Below are positions 5,773 to 7,136 of a stretch of DNA of 7,136 bases, one piece after another. Under the pieces are notes generated by a model. The model ran no database searches and was not told the origin of the DNA. It saw nothing but the letters and a program-made list of their open reading frames with translations. The stretch covers positions 1-7,136 of the forward strand of contig CAADVJ010000176.1 in the NCBI GenBank assembly GCA_900752475.1, written 5' to 3'. A program made the translations under genes and the position numbers. The DNA comes from an uncultured Collinsella sp. Its GTDB lineage: Bacteria; Actinomycetota; Coriobacteriia; Coriobacteriales; Coriobacteriaceae. The first letter of the stretch is position 1; every line of letters begins with the position of its first letter.

Positions 5773-5856
5773 TGGCGGAGGCAGTCAGATTTGTGGGTGT
5801 TAAACCAAAGAGTGCCCCTTTTGACTAGTCGTTTAAGAGCGTTCCCAATGACTAAG

Positions 5857-5884
5857 TTGCAGGTGGCGGCGGTTGTGTTACACT
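5857..5884 (+). promoter_or_regulatory. Promoter of the probable rho gene
   Basis: TTGCAG (5857-5862) and TACACT (5879-5884) are separated by 16 bp. A TGT at 5876-5878 creates an extended -10. This is the best promoter in the window. Transcription from about 5891 gives a leader of roughly 137 nt, long enough for leader-based control. Confidence 0.65.
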
Positions 5885-6027
5885 AACGCTGCGTATATGA
5901 CGCAATCATCTCGATACAGATCAATGATGTCCGTCGTTTTGAACGGAACTAGACTGTTTAGCCGCCCTGAAGGTTTATGCAGGGAGCATGTGATCACAGG
6001 GCTTGAAAAGAAAGTTGAGCAAACACT

Positions 6028-7136
6028 GTGTCTGATCAACAGCAAGAAAACGAAATAACGACGACGCAAGCCGCTCTCGCTGCACCGGTTGCGTCGGACC
6101 AGGTCGCGGCGCCCGCGCATGCCTCGGCTCCTGAGACGCCTAAGGCTGCTTCGACGCCTACGCCTGCAACGGCTGAGAAGGCCGTGCCTGCAACTGGTGA
6201 GGAGGCTGCTCCGGCAAAGCCCAAGCGTACGCGCCGCACGGCCAAGCCTGCTGCTGACGGCGAGGAGGTCACCAAGCCCAAGCGCCGTACCACGCGCATG
6301 ACGCGCGTCAAGCGCACCGTTGCAGCTGACTCCTCGGTGCCGATTTCCGATGAGGTCGCGCAGGCACGTGCGTTGGCGCAGATTAGCGAGGCTCAGGTGG
6401 TGCGCGCCCGCCGTCGTGCTGCCGAGCGCGAGGCCGCGGCTCTGACCGAGCTTGCAGCTCCGTCTGTGCCCGAGACGCCTGCCGCCACCGAGACCCCTGT
6501 CGCAGACCAGCCGACCGAGAAGCCGGTACCGCGCACACGCCGTCGCACGACTGCTAAGGCCGAGCAGGTTGCCGATCAGGTAACCCCCGAGCTCACTGAG
6601 GCTTCGGTCCGTTCCGCGGCAGGGGAGGGCACATCGCCTGTTGAGCTCGCTGCGCCTGTCGAGGCCAGCGAAGTTCCCGTTGTCGATCCGGCTTTGCGCC
6701 CGCACCGTCGCGGTCGCAAGCCCAAGGCCTTCGTCGAGGCAGAGAAGGCCGCAGCCGCAGCTGCAGCCGCTCGGGATGCTGCGGCGACCGCCGAGTCTGC
6801 AACCGCCGCCGATGCGCCCGTCCAGGATGCTACGACTTCCCAGGCCGCTCCCGCCGATGTCGAGCCCGCCGACGTCCGCCCTGGTCGCAGCCATCGTACT
6901 GTTGCTAAGCGCACGTCCAAGACCAAGGCTGCCAAGAAGGGTGCGTCCGAGGATTCCGCCGAGACGACCGCCGATGCATCGATTGATGCCGCCGAGCCCC
7001 AGGACGTCGAACAGCCTGCGTCCGAAAAGCCCAAGCGTGGTCGTAAGAAGTCCGCTAAGGCCAAGGCGTCCGAGCAGCGGGCTGATGTCGAAGCGCAGGT
7101 CGATTCCGGCGCCGAGGCCAATGACGCCGCTGCGGC
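6028..7136 (+). CDS. rho: Probable transcription termination factor Rho, disordered N-terminal extension (3' end missing)
   Basis: The frame runs from GTG at 6028 off the right edge (369 residues seen). An in-frame TGA at 6016-6018 makes this GTG the first possible start; the ribosome binding site in front of it is weak. Everything visible is low-complexity and without a folded domain: Ala/Glu/Pro/Thr-rich acidic spacers alternate with basic clusters. The clusters are KPKRTRR (64-70), RTRRRTTAK (169-177), HRRGRKPK (226-233), RPGRSHRTVAKR (from 284) and KPKRGRKK (334-341), several of AT-hook-like form. Actinobacterial Rho proteins carry such a basic insertion before the RNA-binding and ATPase domains, and argS and rho lie near each other in several actinobacteria, so Rho is the best guess. 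No Rho-diagnostic motif lies inside the window. RNase E/G or another protein with a basic disordered tail remains possible. Confidence 0.6.
   Translation, partial: MSDQQQENEITTTQAALAAPVASDQVAAPAHASAPETPKAASTPTPATAEKAVPATGEEAAPAKPKRTRRTAKPAADGEEVTKPKRRTTRMTRVKRTVAADSSVPISDEVAQARALAQISEAQVVRARRRAAEREAAALTELAAPSVPETPAATETPVADQPTEKPVPRTRRRTTAKAEQVADQVTPELTEASVRSAAGEGTSPVELAAPVEASEVPVVDPALRPHRRGRKPKAFVEAEKAAAAAAAARDAAATAESATAADAPVQDATTSQAAPADVEPADVRPGRSHRTVAKRTSKTKAAKKGASEDSAETTADASIDAAEPQDVEQPASEKPKRGRKKSAKAKASEQRADVEAQVDSGAEANDAAA

Larger units (their letters stand above)
5501..5856. other. Intergenic region between argS and the probable rho gene
   Basis: This gap holds the argS terminator and then a 150-bp inverted-repeat element (5623-5772), followed by about 80 bp of unassigned sequence before the downstream promoter. 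A 10-bp inverted repeat (TTGGTTTAAC at 5527-5536, GTTAAACCAA at 5799-5808) brackets both the terminator and the element. No protein gene with a credible ribosome binding site is seen. Confidence 0.6.

Noticed and set aside
5878..6894. Long minus-strand open frames across the probable rho gene
   Set aside because: The Arg/Gly/Leu/Ser- and Ala/Ser-rich translations are shadows of the Ala/Lys/Arg-rich plus-strand frame and have no family features.

Overview
The window is a high-GC segment of a Gram-positive chromosome. Gene content and sequence style suggest an actinobacterium of the class Coriobacteriia (Collinsella-like): a CarD-type RNA polymerase regulator, an argS gene followed by what looks like rho with a long Lys/Arg/Ala-rich disordered N-terminus, and strong AGGAGG ribosome binding sites. 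This placement is an inference; no rRNA or other phylogenetic marker is present.

Layout, left to right. (1) The 3' two-thirds of proA (proline biosynthesis, + strand), cut by the left edge, ends at 799 and is followed by a short palindromic repeat and then its own terminator. (2) A 199-aa HD-superfamily hydrolase (971-1570, +) ends in the same arrangement: stop codon, repeat, terminator. (3) A RAYT/IS200-like single-strand transposase gene (1704-2462, -) lies tail-to-tail with the HD gene. (4) A CarD-family regulator (2819-3304, -) again ends in stop codon, repeat, terminator-like hairpin. (5) argS (3647-5500, +) is transcribed divergently from carD and has its own promoter and a strong terminator. 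(6) A 527-bp gap holds a 150-bp element bounded by 26-bp inverted repeats, then a good promoter and a leader. (7) The 5' part of a probable rho gene (6028 to the right edge, +) follows. Most genes appear monocistronic, each with its own terminator, so this looks like a patchwork of separate transcription units, not an operon.

The most interesting signal is a 44-bp hairpin-forming repeat present in three nearly identical copies (799-842, 1569-1612, and 2777-2820 on the minus strand). In every case it has the same orientation relative to the upstream gene, and its first one or two bases are the last bases of that gene's TAA stop codon. In every case it lies between the stop codon and the gene's own terminator or terminator-like hairpin. 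A RAYT transposase, a family known to be associated with REP-type palindromes, sits between copies 2 and 3. Together these suggest a REP/RAYT-like system whose elements are fixed at stop codons and remodel mRNA 3' ends. The second unexplained structure is the inverted-repeat element between argS and rho. Both of its arms, read outward-in, start a short reading frame with the same peptide core (M-P/A-V-Y-Y-D-E).
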